Translations under genes and position numbers: made by a program
Assembly (NCBI GenBank): GCA_900604495.1
Contig: UWOR01000005.1
Location: 62,001 to 126,000 of the forward strand
Source of the DNA: Desulfovibrio sp. Marseille-P6017
GTDB lineage: Bacteria; Bacillota_A; Clostridia; Peptostreptococcales; Peptostreptococcaceae
DNA: 64,000 nucleotides
Direction of reading: 5' to 3'
Notes under the pieces: generated by a model
The model's input: the letters and a program-made list of their open reading frames with translations, nothing else
Told to the model about the DNA's origin: nothing
Databases searched by the model: none
Shown here: positions 7,988 through 17,983 of the stretch, one piece after another
Layout: each line of letters starts with the position of its first letter
Numbering within the stretch: position 1 is the stretch's first letter

Positions 7988-10900
7988 TTAAAGTATCTTA
8001 TCTTTATTTATTAAATAATTTATATTAAAATACTTTATTTTAAAAGTTTTTTGTAAATCACCCATATAACGTACTCTACTACTCAAAGTTCGTTTTTTTA
8101 TTTCTTCATTTATATAATTTTCAGCTTTTTTCATATCTTTAATTTGTATACTTTTTAAACTTTTTGAAATATCCATAATGGCAGATTTTATAATTTCATC
8201 TCTGCATCTTTTAAAATGAGCTTCCATATTCTTATACATATTACTTCTATTCATACTAATAATTCTACATCCATGTAAATCTTTTTCAAGCATCCTTAAA
8301 GTAGTTTTATTACTTCCACTATTAAGTATAACAAAGCAACCATAATCATATTTACTCCTTAATATACGTCCTAAAGCTTGCTTTATTTTTATAGCTAGCT
8401 GAGGATAGTTTATTCTGTGATAAGGTATATTGTATTTATGCATTATAGTTGAATACAAAGGATCTTTGGGGTTTAAGTTTGGTATTTTATCCAACGTAGC
8501 ACATATAAGTCCATCTCCCGGAACATCTACACCTTCAAAACAGCCTTTAGAACCTAATACTACACATTTTTTATTTATATCTTTAAGTACATTTATACCT
8601 TTTTTGTCACTATAAATTTCTATATCTTTTTCATGTAAGTAATTCTTTAAAACCTCATAAGTCTTAGTCTGCCTGTCCTTACTATTAAATAGACATAAAG
8701 TATGCCCATTAGTTATATCACAAATATCACTTATAATCATACTTATTTCATCTATAAATGAATTATTTTTATAACTACAAATATCATTTACACTAATTAA
8801 AGATAGCCTCCTTTTATAATCATAAATAGGTTCTATTACTTTTTCTAAATTATTAACTCTATTTATTCCTAACGTTCTTTTAAAGTAATCCATCTTATTT
8901 CCTACACTTAATGTAGCTGATAAAAATATTCCTGTAGATAAAGAACTTAGTATATTTTCTTCAAATAAGTCTGCTATATTTAATGGAACTACTCTAATTT
9001 CAAAATACTTAAAGTTTTTATCTATATCTACTATTCTCGCAAAATTATCATCTTCGCTATATTCTAAAAAGGCTTGAATAGTATTTCTTATATCTTCCAT
9101 ATCCTTAAACCTTGACTTACCAAATTTATATACATCAGATTCTTTATCACAACTATCATCTTCCATATTTCTATCAATAGCTACTAATATTGATGTAATA
9201 TTTCTTAATATAGTTTCACAGCTAATCTTTATTCTTTCACTATATGGATTATATGTAATACTTGCATACTCTCCATTCTTTTTTATCTTTCCAGCAACTT
9301 CATTTGATTGTAGATTTAACTCCCATCTTAAATTATACATACTTAAATTACTATACTCGCTAGTTTCTCCATAAATAAGTAGTGATTGAATTTCTTCTAC
9401 TATTAAGTTTATATTTGTACTTATTTTATCTTTAATAGTTCTATCTAATCTTATATGATTATAAAATTTATCAAACATCTTAACTTTTTTAAGCTTTTTA
9501 TTATATGAAAATGGACTATTATATATATTTTCATAAGGATATATTTCCTGTAAAAAATATAAAAAAGCCCTAGAATCTACTATACTAGAGAAAAAATCAT
9601 ATCCTTTTTCAGTTAAATTATGTGCCTCATCTACTATTAAATTTTCAATTGGCTTTTCTTCTTTATATGGCCATTTAGCAAGTAGTGAGTGATTTATTAC
9701 TGTTATGTCTTCTTCTTTTAATTCTTCAACTCTTTTTTTATATAAACAATTTTTAATACATTTTTTAGGTCTACATAAGTTAGGATCACAACTTGAGCTT
9801 ATAATATGATTCATTATTCCAGTAAAATGATTTAAGATCCAATAATTTATTTCTTCTATATCTCCATAATCTCCATTTTCTACTAATCTCTCTAGATATA
9901 TAATTCCTAATACTTCTAATTTATTTAAATCATCAGACTTATAATCATATTTATATGATTCTAGCTTCTCCACACATATATAGTTATTTTTTCCTTTTAT
10001 ATATCCATAACTTACTTTATTATTTAACTCTAGAGAATTAAGTATATTAGGAATATCTTTGTTTATAAGCTGAGTTTGTAGTTCCTTAGTATCTGTAGAT
10101 ACTATTATTCTTTGATTTCTTAATCTAGCTTCTAAAATTGCTGGTAATAAATATCCAATACTTTTTCCAATACCTGTTGGTGCTTCTATACATGCAATAT
10201 TAGCTGACCCATGGTTTCCTCTAAAAGTTTCTCTTATAGTTTTTGTAAGTTCATACTGTCCTGGTCTAAACTCATATATAAATCCTTCTTTACTTGCCCA
10301 AATGCTATCATCCTTAAGCAAGTCTTCATATGGACTATGCTTTGAATGTATTTTATTAAAGATTTCCTTTTCCTTCTTTTTATCTCTATATGATAAGTTG
10401 CTTTTATTATCTTCATACTTTATGTTATATTCATCTATTTCATAATTTCCTTCATCTATAAATCTACTCCAGTCCCAACTTGATAATCCAAATTTATTTA
10501 AATAAGAATTTATTTTAAAACTTAATGGTTCTAGTGTTGCGTTATTAATTTCACTTTTATTAAGTCTCATTAAAAGTGCATTCACAACGTTTATAGTATC
10601 TATAGCATCATCTAATGCTCTATGTTTTTCATCACTTTTATCATTGGTTATTCTCTTTTTTAGATAATCTAAACTATATTCTTTATGATATGGCTCTAAT
10701 ATCGCTGCTAATTCCATAGAATCTATAATCTTATTTTTAATTTCCGGTATATAAAAATTAAAGAAACTTTTTTCAAATTCTGCATTATGACATACTATAA
10801 CTTTATCCTCAATAAAGTCTATAAGATATTTTTTCACCGTATTTAAATCCATCGCATTATTAAAGTCTTCTCTTTTTAATTCACTACATAAAGAAAATAT

Positions 10901-11101
10901 CTCTAGTGGTATTTCTTTTTTATTTTTTATTAAAGACCTAAAGGTAGTTATTTCTTTATTGTTTATTTTCACAGCTCCAATTTCTAATATTTCAGATTTA
11001 CTCGGATTTAATCCACTTGTTTCTATATCTAAAAAAATAACATTATTTATCACACTAATAATATCATTTCTTAATTTTATTATATTCTCCACTTCATCCA
11101 T
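7988..11101 (-). CDS. DinG-like helicase with N-terminal DnaQ-type exonuclease
   Basis: 1037 residues. Residues 10-180 are a DEDDh 3'-5' exonuclease: VIFLDIETSGLNP (metal-binding Asp/Glu), CHNAEFEKSF and KHRALDDAIDT. The rest is a superfamily 2 XPD/DinG-type helicase with Walker A EAPTGIGKS (about residue 305), a cysteine cluster CDPNLCRPKKCIKNC that could hold the 4Fe-4S cluster of this family, Walker B DEAH (about 487), and motif VI region QALGRILRSKYDYG. The likely role is DNA repair or resolution of unusual DNA structures. The start is ATG 11101 preceded by GAAAGGA; the upstream TTG in frame lies within that site. It is monocistronic and divergent from the pdaA-like gene. Confidence 0.88.
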   Translation of the reverse strand: MDEVENIIKLRNDIISVINNVIFLDIETSGLNPSKSEILEIGAVKINNKEITTFRSLIKNKKEIPLEIFSLCSELKREDFNNAMDLNTVKKYLIDFIEDKVIVCHNAEFEKSFFNFYIPEIKNKIIDSMELAAILEPYHKEYSLDYLKKRITNDKSDEKHRALDDAIDTINVVNALLMRLNKSEINNATLEPLSFKINSYLNKFGLSSWDWSRFIDEGNYEIDEYNIKYEDNKSNLSYRDKKKEKEIFNKIHSKHSPYEDLLKDDSIWASKEGFIYEFRPGQYELTKTIRETFRGNHGSANIACIEAPTGIGKSIGYLLPAILEARLRNQRIIVSTDTKELQTQLINKDIPNILNSLELNNKVSYGYIKGKNNYICVEKLESYKYDYKSDDLNKLEVLGIIYLERLVENGDYGDIEEINYWILNHFTGIMNHIISSSCDPNLCRPKKCIKNCLYKKRVEELKEEDITVINHSLLAKWPYKEEKPIENLIVDEAHNLTEKGYDFFSSIVDSRAFLYFLQEIYPYENIYNSPFSYNKKLKKVKMFDKFYNHIRLDRTIKDKISTNINLIVEEIQSLLIYGETSEYSNLSMYNLRWELNLQSNEVAGKIKKNGEYASITYNPYSERIKISCETILRNITSILVAIDRNMEDDSCDKESDVYKFGKSRFKDMEDIRNTIQAFLEYSEDDNFARIVDIDKNFKYFEIRVVPLNIADLFEENILSSLSTGIFLSATLSVGNKMDYFKRTLGINRVNNLEKVIEPIYDYKRRLSLISVNDICSYKNNSFIDEISMIISDICDITNGHTLCLFNSKDRQTKTYEVLKNYLHEKDIEIYSDKKGINVLKDINKKCVVLGSKGCFEGVDVPGDGLICATLDKIPNLNPKDPLYSTIMHKYNIPYHRINYPQLAIKIKQALGRILRSKYDYGCFVILNSGSNKTTLRMLEKDLHGCRIISMNRSNMYKNMEAHFKRCRDEIIKSAIMDISKSLKSIQIKDMKKAENYINEEIKKRTLSSRVRYMGDLQKTFKIKYFNINYLINKDKIL

Positions 11102-11306
11102 TTTAAGTCCTTTCAATATTACTTTACTTCTAAGTTTATCTTAGTTTTATATAATATTTACTTTACTATACATTTTATAATTTTTAAATATTTTATATTA
11201 ATTGACAAAATTTTATAGCGATATATTGTTCTAATTTGTGGTATATAATCGACCATAATTATAAAAACTATATAAAGTTAAATTTATTATAATTAGAGGT
11301 GATTTT

Positions 11307-12137
11307 GTGAATAAAAAAAGCTATAAAAATTATTATATATTAGGTGCTTTTTTAATTGCTTTCACATTGTTAGTTGTACCAAATTTTTCTCTAGTCAAAA
11401 AGCTTAAAACTCAAATTTATTCTCCTGGGCTTAGTACTACTGAATATAATTGGTATTTTAATCCTCGTAACGATGGAAAGCAACCGTCTCCACCTCAAGA
11501 AGCTAGTTTCTTTAAGAAATATGATTCTTATTATGTAGGAGACCATAATGAAAAGGTAATATATTTAACATTTGATGAAGGGTATGAAAATGGTTATACA
11601 AGCAAAATCTTAGATGTATTAAAGAAACATAGTGCTAAAGCCCATTTCTTCGTAGTTGGAACTTATATTGACACTAATCCTGACCTTATAAAACGTATGG
11701 AAAAAGAAGGACATTTAGTTTGCAATCATTCTAAAAATCATCCTTCTATGGCAAGTATACATGATTTTGATAAGTTTAAAGATGAAGTTATTAGTGTAGA
11801 AGAATCTTATAAGAATGTTACAAATAAGGATATGCCTAAATACTTTAGACCTCCAATGGGAAAATTTAGCGAAGAGTCTTTAAAATACACACAAGACTTA
11901 GGTTATAGTTCAATATTTTGGAGCTTTGCTTATGTAGATTGGTATAATGATAAGCAACCTACTCCAGAGTTTGCAAAAGAAAAAATCTATTCTAGAACAC
12001 ATCCAGGTGCAATAGTTTTACTTCATCCTAATTCAAAAACAAATAGCGAAATACTTGATGAAGTTCTTACTCACTGGGAAAAAGAAGGATATAGATTAGA
12101 AACATTTGATTATTTAGTTAAATCAAATAAAAATTAA
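11307..12137 (+). CDS. pdaA: Polysaccharide deacetylase, PdaA-like (cortex delta-lactam pathway)
   Basis: 276 residues with an N-terminal signal/anchor helix (residues 9-28), then a NodB-type carbohydrate esterase 4 domain. Visible motifs are IYLTFDEGYENGYT (metal Asp), the two-His zinc motif in CNHSKNHPSM, RPPMGKFS and HPGAIVLLHP. The TFDxGYENGYT context with the long N-terminal spacer matches PdaA, which removes N-acetyl from muramic acid during spore cortex muramic-lactam formation. The start is GTG 11307, preceded by AGAGGTGAT. The protein should act outside the membrane, in sporulating cells the intermembrane space. It is a single gene with its own terminator. Confidence 0.82.
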   Translation: MNKKSYKNYYILGAFLIAFTLLVVPNFSLVKKLKTQIYSPGLSTTEYNWYFNPRNDGKQPSPPQEASFFKKYDSYYVGDHNEKVIYLTFDEGYENGYTSKILDVLKKHSAKAHFFVVGTYIDTNPDLIKRMEKEGHLVCNHSKNHPSMASIHDFDKFKDEVISVEESYKNVTNKDMPKYFRPPMGKFSEESLKYTQDLGYSSIFWSFAYVDWYNDKQPTPEFAKEKIYSRTHPGAIVLLHPNSKTNSEILDEVLTHWEKEGYRLETFDYLVKSNKN

Positions 12138-12142
12138 ATATA

Positions 12143-12192
12143 AAGTAAAGGTCTTAAATAAATATATTTCAATAATTTAAGATCTTTACTTA
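12143..12192. terminator. Bidirectional terminator after pdaA-like gene
   Basis: AGTAAAGGTCTTAAAT / ATTTAAGATCTTTACT inverted repeat (one mismatch) between two convergent genes, with A/T-rich flanks. Confidence 0.7.
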
Positions 12193-12202
12193 TACTTTTA
12201 AT

Positions 12203-12706
12203 TTAAGCATCTACTAATATATTTTTTCCTTTATATTCTGCTACCCAGTATGGTTTATATATACTTTTTATTTCTAGTAGCTTTATATTTTGTATATTTA
12301 GATTATCTAACATATCATTTTTATATTTTTTTTCCATAAACTTTATAATTTGATTTTTCACTTCTTCAATAATTTCGTAGTCATCAACTTTAGATTTTTT
12401 TATACAACTTTTTGGTACATATCTTTTTACTGTAATTGGAATAGAATCTACAGACTCAGAATATCCGCTATATGTATTTACTACCATGGTTACATCGAAC
12501 TTTTTAGAACTATTTCTAAATAAATTCATACTCCCCTTTTTGCTAGTTATTTGATACTTTAAAATTTTAAACTCTATATATTCTAGATGTATATCTTGAG
12601 CCTTATTATTAAATTGTATTACTTTACTAATTAAAGGTGTTTTATTAAATATCTTTCTAATAGCATCTTTCTTTTTTACATTTATTTTTATAGAATCCAC
12701 TAACAT
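12203..12706 (-). CDS. Conserved-looking protein of unknown function, 167 aa
   Basis: Soluble, basic protein with no signal peptide and no membrane helix. The N-terminal half is rich in short beta-like stretches (VDSIKINVKKKD, LEYIEFKILKYQIT). The C-terminus, IKSIYKPYWVAEYKGKNILVDA, has the aromatic pattern of a structural core. I do not recognise a family. The start ATG 12706 has a strong GGGAGG ribosome binding site 6 bases upstream. It stands alone, converging on the pdaA-like gene and divergent from a phospholipase C-like gene. Confidence 0.65.
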   Translation of the reverse strand: MLVDSIKINVKKKDAIRKIFNKTPLISKVIQFNNKAQDIHLEYIEFKILKYQITSKKGSMNLFRNSSKKFDVTMVVNTYSGYSESVDSIPITVKRYVPKSCIKKSKVDDYEIIEEVKNQIIKFMEKKYKNDMLDNLNIQNIKLLEIKSIYKPYWVAEYKGKNILVDA

Positions 12707-12836
12707 AAATATCCTCCCAGGATGATTTTATTTATTTACTTAATAAATTATATTATCCATAAGCTTGTTCTAATGTATATAGGTTTTTAAATTTACATAT
12801 CATAATGATTACAATTATGAATTGGAGGATAAAAAA

Positions 12837-13772
12837 ATGCCAAGGGCTATTACACACTATTTATTTGCTAATGATTGTTTTAATAATTTAGATATAAAAA
12901 CACAAAATATAATAAAAAAAAATATTAATGTATATAACTTAGGGAGCCAAGGTTCTAATTTTTTTAATTATTATAATGATTTATCCTTTTTGAATAAAAA
13001 AAATACTTCTCTATTAAGTGCTCTTATTCACAATAAAGATACTAATATTTTTTTTAATAATATGGTTATGTATTGTAATAGTAAAAATAATTTAGAACAT
13101 TTATTTAATGACACAAACTTTAAAAACGTTTGTATCTCATATATATACGGTTTTTTATCTCACTATATATTAGATGAATACGCTCATCCATATATATATA
13201 GTTTACAAAAAACGCTAAAGGAAAAATATAAATATAAAAGTGCTGTAGCTCTTCATAAAAGTATTGAAACTCATATTGATAAATTAATATTATTCAAATT
13301 TAAAAGCTTAAAACCATATGACTTTAAAGATTATTTAAATATTGATATTAGTAATGATGATTTATTAGTAATTTGTGATATGTATAGTTATTTACTAAGC
13401 TATGTGTATAATAAAAAAATCACTTATGACGATATAAAAAAATCATATTATACATTTAAAAAAGTAGAAAAAAAATTAAATACATCATATAACCTATTTT
13501 CTAAAATTTATTTAAATATAAAAAACACAACTGTAAAAAATAGTTTTATAGATAATGAAATATATTCTAACTATTCACATTGTGTAAATGATTTACTCAA
13601 TGAAAATCACTCTGTATGGGTAGATCCTATTACCCTAAAAAAGCATAACTGCTCTTTTTTAGATATATACAATAATAGCTTAGATATATTTTTAGATACT
13701 TCTATAAAATTAGATTCTTACTTTAAAAATAAATCTTCTATTGATTTTTTAGAGTTTAAAATTAGTTATTAA
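12837..13772 (+). CDS. Zinc-dependent phospholipase C-like protein
   Basis: 311 residues. The opening MPRAITHYLFANDCFNNL, the GSQGSNFFNYY segment and the YGFLSHYILDEYAHPYIYS segment resemble the all-helical zinc-dependent phospholipase C family (PF00882), where His and Asp residues such as those in SHYILDEYAHP bind zinc. No signal peptide is visible, so it is probably cytoplasmic, and its substrate is unknown. The start is ATG 12837, 7 bases after TTGGAGGAT; the upstream in-frame TTG lies inside that site. It is followed after 11 bases by a PHP-domain gene, which suggests one operon. A shorter paralogue lies at 33298. Confidence 0.75.
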   Translation: MPRAITHYLFANDCFNNLDIKTQNIIKKNINVYNLGSQGSNFFNYYNDLSFLNKKNTSLLSALIHNKDTNIFFNNMVMYCNSKNNLEHLFNDTNFKNVCISYIYGFLSHYILDEYAHPYIYSLQKTLKEKYKYKSAVALHKSIETHIDKLILFKFKSLKPYDFKDYLNIDISNDDLLVICDMYSYLLSYVYNKKITYDDIKKSYYTFKKVEKKLNTSYNLFSKIYLNIKNTTVKNSFIDNEIYSNYSHCVNDLLNENHSVWVDPITLKKHNCSFLDIYNNSLDIFLDTSIKLDSYFKNKSSIDFLEFKISY

Positions 13773-13783
13773 GGGATGATTTA

Positions 13784-15199
13784 ATGAATGTGAAAAAGAT
13801 AATATTTTTAATAGTACCAATACTTTTATTGTTAGTCTTTATACATGAAAGTAATGATGATACTGTAAGTGCTATAAATGAAATAAAAGATGATTTAACT
13901 CCACCGATTATAAAAAAAGTAAATCCATCTAAATGCCAACAATATATAGTTGGAAAACCTACAATATCAGTGTCTTATAAAGATGATACTGGTATAAATT
14001 TATCATCAGTAAAATTTTTTGTAAATTATAAAGATGTTACAAGTGATTGTACAATTACAAATGAAAAGATTACTTATACGCCTAAAACTAAATTTAAAAG
14101 AGGTAACCAAATAGTAAAAATTGAATTAAGTGACTTATCTAATAATAAAAAAGAATTTGAATGGTATTTTACAGTTGGTACTCCTGTATATACTCACTAT
14201 AGAGGTTTACTTCATGCTCATACAGAAAATAGCGATGGCCATGGTACCTATGAAGATGCTTATTATTTAGCAAAATATAAAGCTAATTTAGATTTTTTTG
14301 CTATAACAGACCATTCTAATTATTTAGATAATGACTTAATGTGTACTTTAAATGATTCATCACCTTCTAAAAAATGGAATAACTTAATAACTTGTGCTGA
14401 TAAGTATTCAAGTAATGGTGAATTTATAGCATTATCTGGATTTGAAATGACATATGATATGAATGATGAAAATCCAAAAGGACATATTAATGTATTAAAT
14501 ACAGATGGATTTATTTCTTCTAATGATACCAGTTTAGACTTAGATAGATTTTACCAAATTATATCTAACTACGAAGATTTAATAGGACAATTTAATCATC
14601 CATGTGATAAGTTTGGTAAGTTTAATGACTTTAAATATTCACAAGCTGCAGATAAAGTAATTTGCTTATTAGAAATAGGTAATGGATATAATAAATCTAT
14701 GGATAAAAATATAAAAGCATATGATATGTATCAATATGCTTTAGATAAAGGTTGGCACGTTGCACCTACATGTAATCAAGATAATCACAAAGTTGATTTT
14801 GGTATAGCAAATGAGTTTAGAACAGTTATTTTATCTACTGACTTAACAAAGGATGCTTTATATGATGGATTAAGACATATGAGAGTATATGCAACAGAAG
14901 ATAAGAACATAAAGATAGATTATACAATAAATGATTCACCCTTAGGTTCTACGCTAAAAAAACCATCGAAATTAAATTTTTCTGTTAGTGCTATAGATAA
15001 TGATAATAGTGATACTATTAAAGATATTCAAATTATAAGTAACAATGGATCAATTATAAAAAAACAAAGCTTTAATTCTAATTTTGCTAAATTAGATTTT
15101 ACTATCAAGGCTAAAGAAGATGCATTTTATTATGCTAAAATAATACAACAAAATAATAAGATATCAATTACTGCTCCTATATGGGTAAAAATAAGATGA
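13784..15199 (+). CDS. Membrane-anchored PHP-domain phosphoesterase (CehA/McbA-like)
   Basis: 471 residues. Residues 5-22 form a hydrophobic signal or anchor. Residues 45-135 look like an Ig/Big-type beta domain (PTISVSYKDDTGINLSSVKFFVN). From about residue 143 a PHP domain starts with GLLHAHTENSDGHG, followed by DFFAITDHSNY, GFEMTYD, GQFNHPCD and APTCNQDNH, all typical metal-binding stretches. A C-terminal beta domain follows. PHP enzymes of the CehA/McbA type hydrolyse phosphoesters extracellularly; the substrate here is unknown. The start ATG has GGGATGAT 6 bases upstream. It is co-directional with the phospholipase C-like gene, so a joint role in phospholipid or phosphoester breakdown is possible (inference). 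Confidence 0.8.
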   Translation: MNVKKIIFLIVPILLLLVFIHESNDDTVSAINEIKDDLTPPIIKKVNPSKCQQYIVGKPTISVSYKDDTGINLSSVKFFVNYKDVTSDCTITNEKITYTPKTKFKRGNQIVKIELSDLSNNKKEFEWYFTVGTPVYTHYRGLLHAHTENSDGHGTYEDAYYLAKYKANLDFFAITDHSNYLDNDLMCTLNDSSPSKKWNNLITCADKYSSNGEFIALSGFEMTYDMNDENPKGHINVLNTDGFISSNDTSLDLDRFYQIISNYEDLIGQFNHPCDKFGKFNDFKYSQAADKVICLLEIGNGYNKSMDKNIKAYDMYQYALDKGWHVAPTCNQDNHKVDFGIANEFRTVILSTDLTKDALYDGLRHMRVYATEDKNIKIDYTINDSPLGSTLKKPSKLNFSVSAIDNDNSDTIKDIQIISNNGSIIKKQSFNSNFAKLDFTIKAKEDAFYYAKIIQQNNKISITAPIWVKIR

Positions 15200-15205
15200 T
15201 GGAAT

Positions 15206-16176
15206 TTATTTTTCCATCATCCACTCTATATATAAACCAACACCTTCTTTTGTATTTGTAGCTAATACATGTGATAATGCACCTATTATTTTTCCATTTT
15301 GTATTATTGGTGAGCCACTCATACCTTGTAGTATACCACCATATGAATTTATAAAATCTTTATCAACTACTTCAAATTCAAATCCTTGAGTGCTTGGCTC
15401 ATCTTGATTGTTTATTTTAGTTATATTAATATCATAAAACTTTTTATTTTCTTCAGTACTATTACTTATAACTAAACTTGCATGTCCTAATTGAACATCT
15501 TCAACTTTACCTACCTTATAAATTTGTTTATCTTTAAAATTATCACAAGTTATTTTTCCCTTTGCTCCAAAGTCATTTACTTTATATATATTACCTTGAC
15601 TTTTGTCTTTCATTTTTCCATAAATACTACCAATTTCACATTTATTAGATTTTTTTATTTCTACTACATTACATAAATATATCTTACCTTGTTTTGAAAT
15701 TATATCATTTAGTTCATTAACTCTTATATTATGTCCTACAGCTCCAAATGTATTTTCTTTTGGATCTATATAAGTTAATGTAGCGCAAAATGGAATGTAT
15801 TCTGTAAAATAGGATGGATTAAGTTCTTCTTTACTTAACATTATGTTTTCATACTTTCCATTTCTTAATATTAAAACCTTATAATTTTTAGCTTTGTTAT
15901 AGATAATATAATTAAAAATATCATTTCTATTTTTATTTTTTTATTATCTATTTTACATATTAAATCGAAGTTTTCCAAATTTTTAAATTTGTTATCTCTT
16001 TTATAATACATAACTTTTTGAGTATCCATATTAATCTGTAAAAGTTCTCCTCCTATAATAACTTCTGAAGGAATTTCTTCTTTTTTTTGCATTGAATGAA
16101 TACAACTTGGAAATAATACTATTAAAGTAAAAATAATTAAAAACATTTTTAAATTTGTTTTAAAGGACTTTTTCAT
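15206..16176 (-). pseudogene. spoIVB: SpoIVB-family serine peptidase, split by a single-base frameshift
   Basis: The 3' part (15206-15841) encodes the S55 peptidase domain: TLTYIDPKENTFGAVGHNI with the catalytic His, and GMSGSPIIQNGKIIGALSHV with the catalytic Ser. The 5' part (from ATG 16176, ribosome binding site GAAGGAGT) encodes a signal/anchor helix and the SpoIVB-type IPSEVIIGGELLQINM followed by the start of a PDZ region. The two parts are in different frames. Adding one A to the A7 run near 15935 joins them into about 323 residues (IDNKKNKNRNDIFNYIIYNK...). SpoIVB-type peptidases act in the intermembrane space of the forespore in sigma-K signalling or spore maturation. The gene is either broken, sequenced wrongly, or rescued by slippage. 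Confidence 0.82.
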
Positions 16177-16297
16177 ATAGTACTCCTTCAATAAAATATT
16201 TTTAATTGCAGTATTATTATGTGTATCTATCAAATATATTATAATGGTAAGTACTTTATCCAACTTTACTATTTGCATCAACTTCATTTATTTAACT

Positions 16298-16324
16298 AAA
16301 AAAACGAGTACTTACATACTCGCT
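16298..16324 (-). terminator. Intrinsic terminator
   Basis: GCGAGTA / TACTCG hairpin on the minus strand followed by TTTTTTTAG, just after the stop codon of the small membrane protein at 16331. Confidence 0.8.
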
Positions 16325-16330
16325 TTTAAT

Positions 16331-16588
16331 TTACTTTTTATTTTTTTTTGATCTTATATCCATTTCTCCATATATATAGTTAACACCTAATATAATAAAA
16401 TACCAAATTACAAATAAAACTATACCTGCAATAAGTACTATATTTTTAAAGTTAATTAGTAAATCTAAAATTATAGAATTATCTAATTTTAAACCTAAAT
16501 AAAGTAAAATTAAACTTACTAATACTATTATAACAGTCTCTTTTAATGCTTTTAATCCATATTGCTTTAATCTATATATTTTTTCCAT
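16331..16588 (-). CDS. Small two-helix membrane protein
   Basis: 85 residues with a basic N-terminus (MEKIYRLKQYGLKALK) and two clear membrane helices (about residues 17-35 and 46-70), ending in a charged Lys-rich tail. It is not assigned to a family. It has an AGGAGAT ribosome binding site. It lies 16 bases downstream of the GNAT gene and shares its terminator, so the two are probably co-transcribed. Confidence 0.65.
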   Translation of the reverse strand: MEKIYRLKQYGLKALKETVIIVLVSLILLYLGLKLDNSIILDLLINFKNIVLIAGIVLFVIWYFIILGVNYIYGEMDIRSKKNKK

Positions 16589-16604
16589 TTTAATCTCCTG
16601 GTGA

Positions 16605-17390
16605 TTATTTTAATAAAATGCTCCACTTATCATCTACTTCATATCCTATTTTTTTATAAATTCTGCCTGCGTACTCATTATTATAAAATAAACAAGGTAC
16701 TTTACCTTCATTAAATAATTCTTTTGATAATGTGTATACCATATATGTAGCTAACCCTTTATTTCTATAATTTATATCTGTACCTACACCACAAATCATA
16801 GCTAAAAAGCTTGTCTCTATTCCTGTAGATACTGTGCTTATTATTTTATCATTATCTTTTACAAAATAAATCCTTGTATTCTTCTCATTTAATTGCTTAG
16901 TCTTTGATGGTATATAATCTGGTGCATGCATTCCATCTATTTGACTTAAGAATTTATTTAATTCTTCTAAATCTTTTACTTCAGCTTTTTGAATCTTATT
17001 TTCTGTACCTACTAAAGTTTCTATATTATTTAAACTTTTTAAGCTACAAAAATAAGTTTCTTTAAATTCTTTATAATCTTCATATCCGTCTAATAATTTA
17101 TCTATAACCGATTTTTTCCCACTAATCTCTTTTATATCCAAAGTATTTATATGACTTATCATTTCATCTACATCAAAATCATTCTCATAACTATAAATTA
17201 CTAAAGATTTGTAATATCTTAGCATTACAGCAGCAATCTTTTCGTTGCAAATTTGAAACCAAACTTCTTGAAATTCTGTATTTAATCCATAATTTTCAAC
17301 ATCGCCTATTATGAATAAATTAATACGCTCTTCATGCGATACATATTCCCAAAACGCTTTTTCTAAGCTTTCATTTACTTTTGTAATCAA
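16605..17390 (-). CDS. GNAT-family N-acetyltransferase
   Basis: 261 residues. The C-terminal half is a GNAT fold with the acetyl-CoA binding signature GVGTDINYRNKGLATYMVYTL (motif A, R/Q-x-x-G-x-G/A variant) and a final NNEYAGRIYKKIGYEVDDKW segment (motif B). The N-terminal half is a divergent second acetyltransferase-like domain. The acceptor substrate cannot be deduced. The start is TTG 17390 with AAGGGGGGAAT 6-9 bases upstream; no better start is present. It is transcribed together with the small membrane protein downstream. Confidence 0.78.
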   Translation of the reverse strand: MITKVNESLEKAFWEYVSHEERINLFIIGDVENYGLNTEFQEVWFQICNEKIAAVMLRYYKSLVIYSYENDFDVDEMISHINTLDIKEISGKKSVIDKLLDGYEDYKEFKETYFCSLKSLNNIETLVGTENKIQKAEVKDLEELNKFLSQIDGMHAPDYIPSKTKQLNEKNTRIYFVKDNDKIISTVSTGIETSFLAMICGVGTDINYRNKGLATYMVYTLSKELFNEGKVPCLFYNNEYAGRIYKKIGYEVDDKWSILLK

Positions 17391-17806
17391 AAGTATTCCC
17401 CCCTTATCTTTTTACAACTAATAAGCCTATTAATTATAAAAAATTTTAGTGGACTTGACCTAATTATAAAAAAATATATCGTATATATCAATAGCATTTC
17501 CTATTATTTAATAATTATTTTATTTACAAAGTTACACATACACCATATATATTCTTTACTGTTGATGTAATATCCTCTATAAATCATAGTTATATGATAA
17601 TTTTCTTCAAAATTTATATTTTACATTTTTACCTACCTTATTTATATATGCATTTAGTTTTGATACTTATACGTATTATTACAAAATAAATATCTAGCAA
17701 ATTTTATAATAACTTTTTATTATTTCTAAAAATTCAAATTTTATTTACTTATATATTTCTTATTAATTCATAAAATATAACTAATTCATCTTAAGGAGGA
17801 CTTAAT
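17391..17806. other. AT-rich intergenic stretch between divergent genes
   Basis: About 415 bases holding the 5' regions of the GNAT gene (leftward) and the small Cys-rich gene (rightward). A short minus-strand open stretch (about 39 codons) near 17500-17620 has protein-like content but lacks a start with a ribosome binding site, so it is not called as a gene. Confidence 0.5.
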
Positions 17807-17971
17807 ATGGAAAACAAATCGACTTGTAGTTCAGGATGTAATTGTAATCATGGACATTTTGAATTAGCTAATCTTAATTCATCTGAAAAAGCAGCTATTG
17901 ACAAAGCTGAACATTTAGTAAAAGAGGAAACTGGAAAAGATTATGTCATGATAGCTTGGGAAAAGAAATAG
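17807..17971 (+). CDS. Small Cys/His-rich protein, 54 aa
   Basis: The frame MENKSTCSSGCNCNHGHFEL... ends in KDYVMIAWEKK. It is preceded by a textbook AAGGAGG site 7 bases before the ATG and followed within 20 bases by a strong terminator, so it is a real stand-alone transcription unit. The N-terminus clusters three Cys and two His (CSSGCNCNHGH), which could bind a metal. The remainder looks like one amphipathic helix. I do not recognise a named family; a role as a small metal or stress protein is only a guess. Confidence 0.75.
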   Translation: MENKSTCSSGCNCNHGHFELANLNSSEKAAIDKAEHLVKEETGKDYVMIAWEKK

Positions 17972-17983
17972 CTTTCAAGTAAA

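Noticed and set aside
17500..17625. Minus-strand open stretch of about 39 codons with protein-like text
   Set aside because: No start codon with a ribosome binding site; could be a relic, but too short to support.
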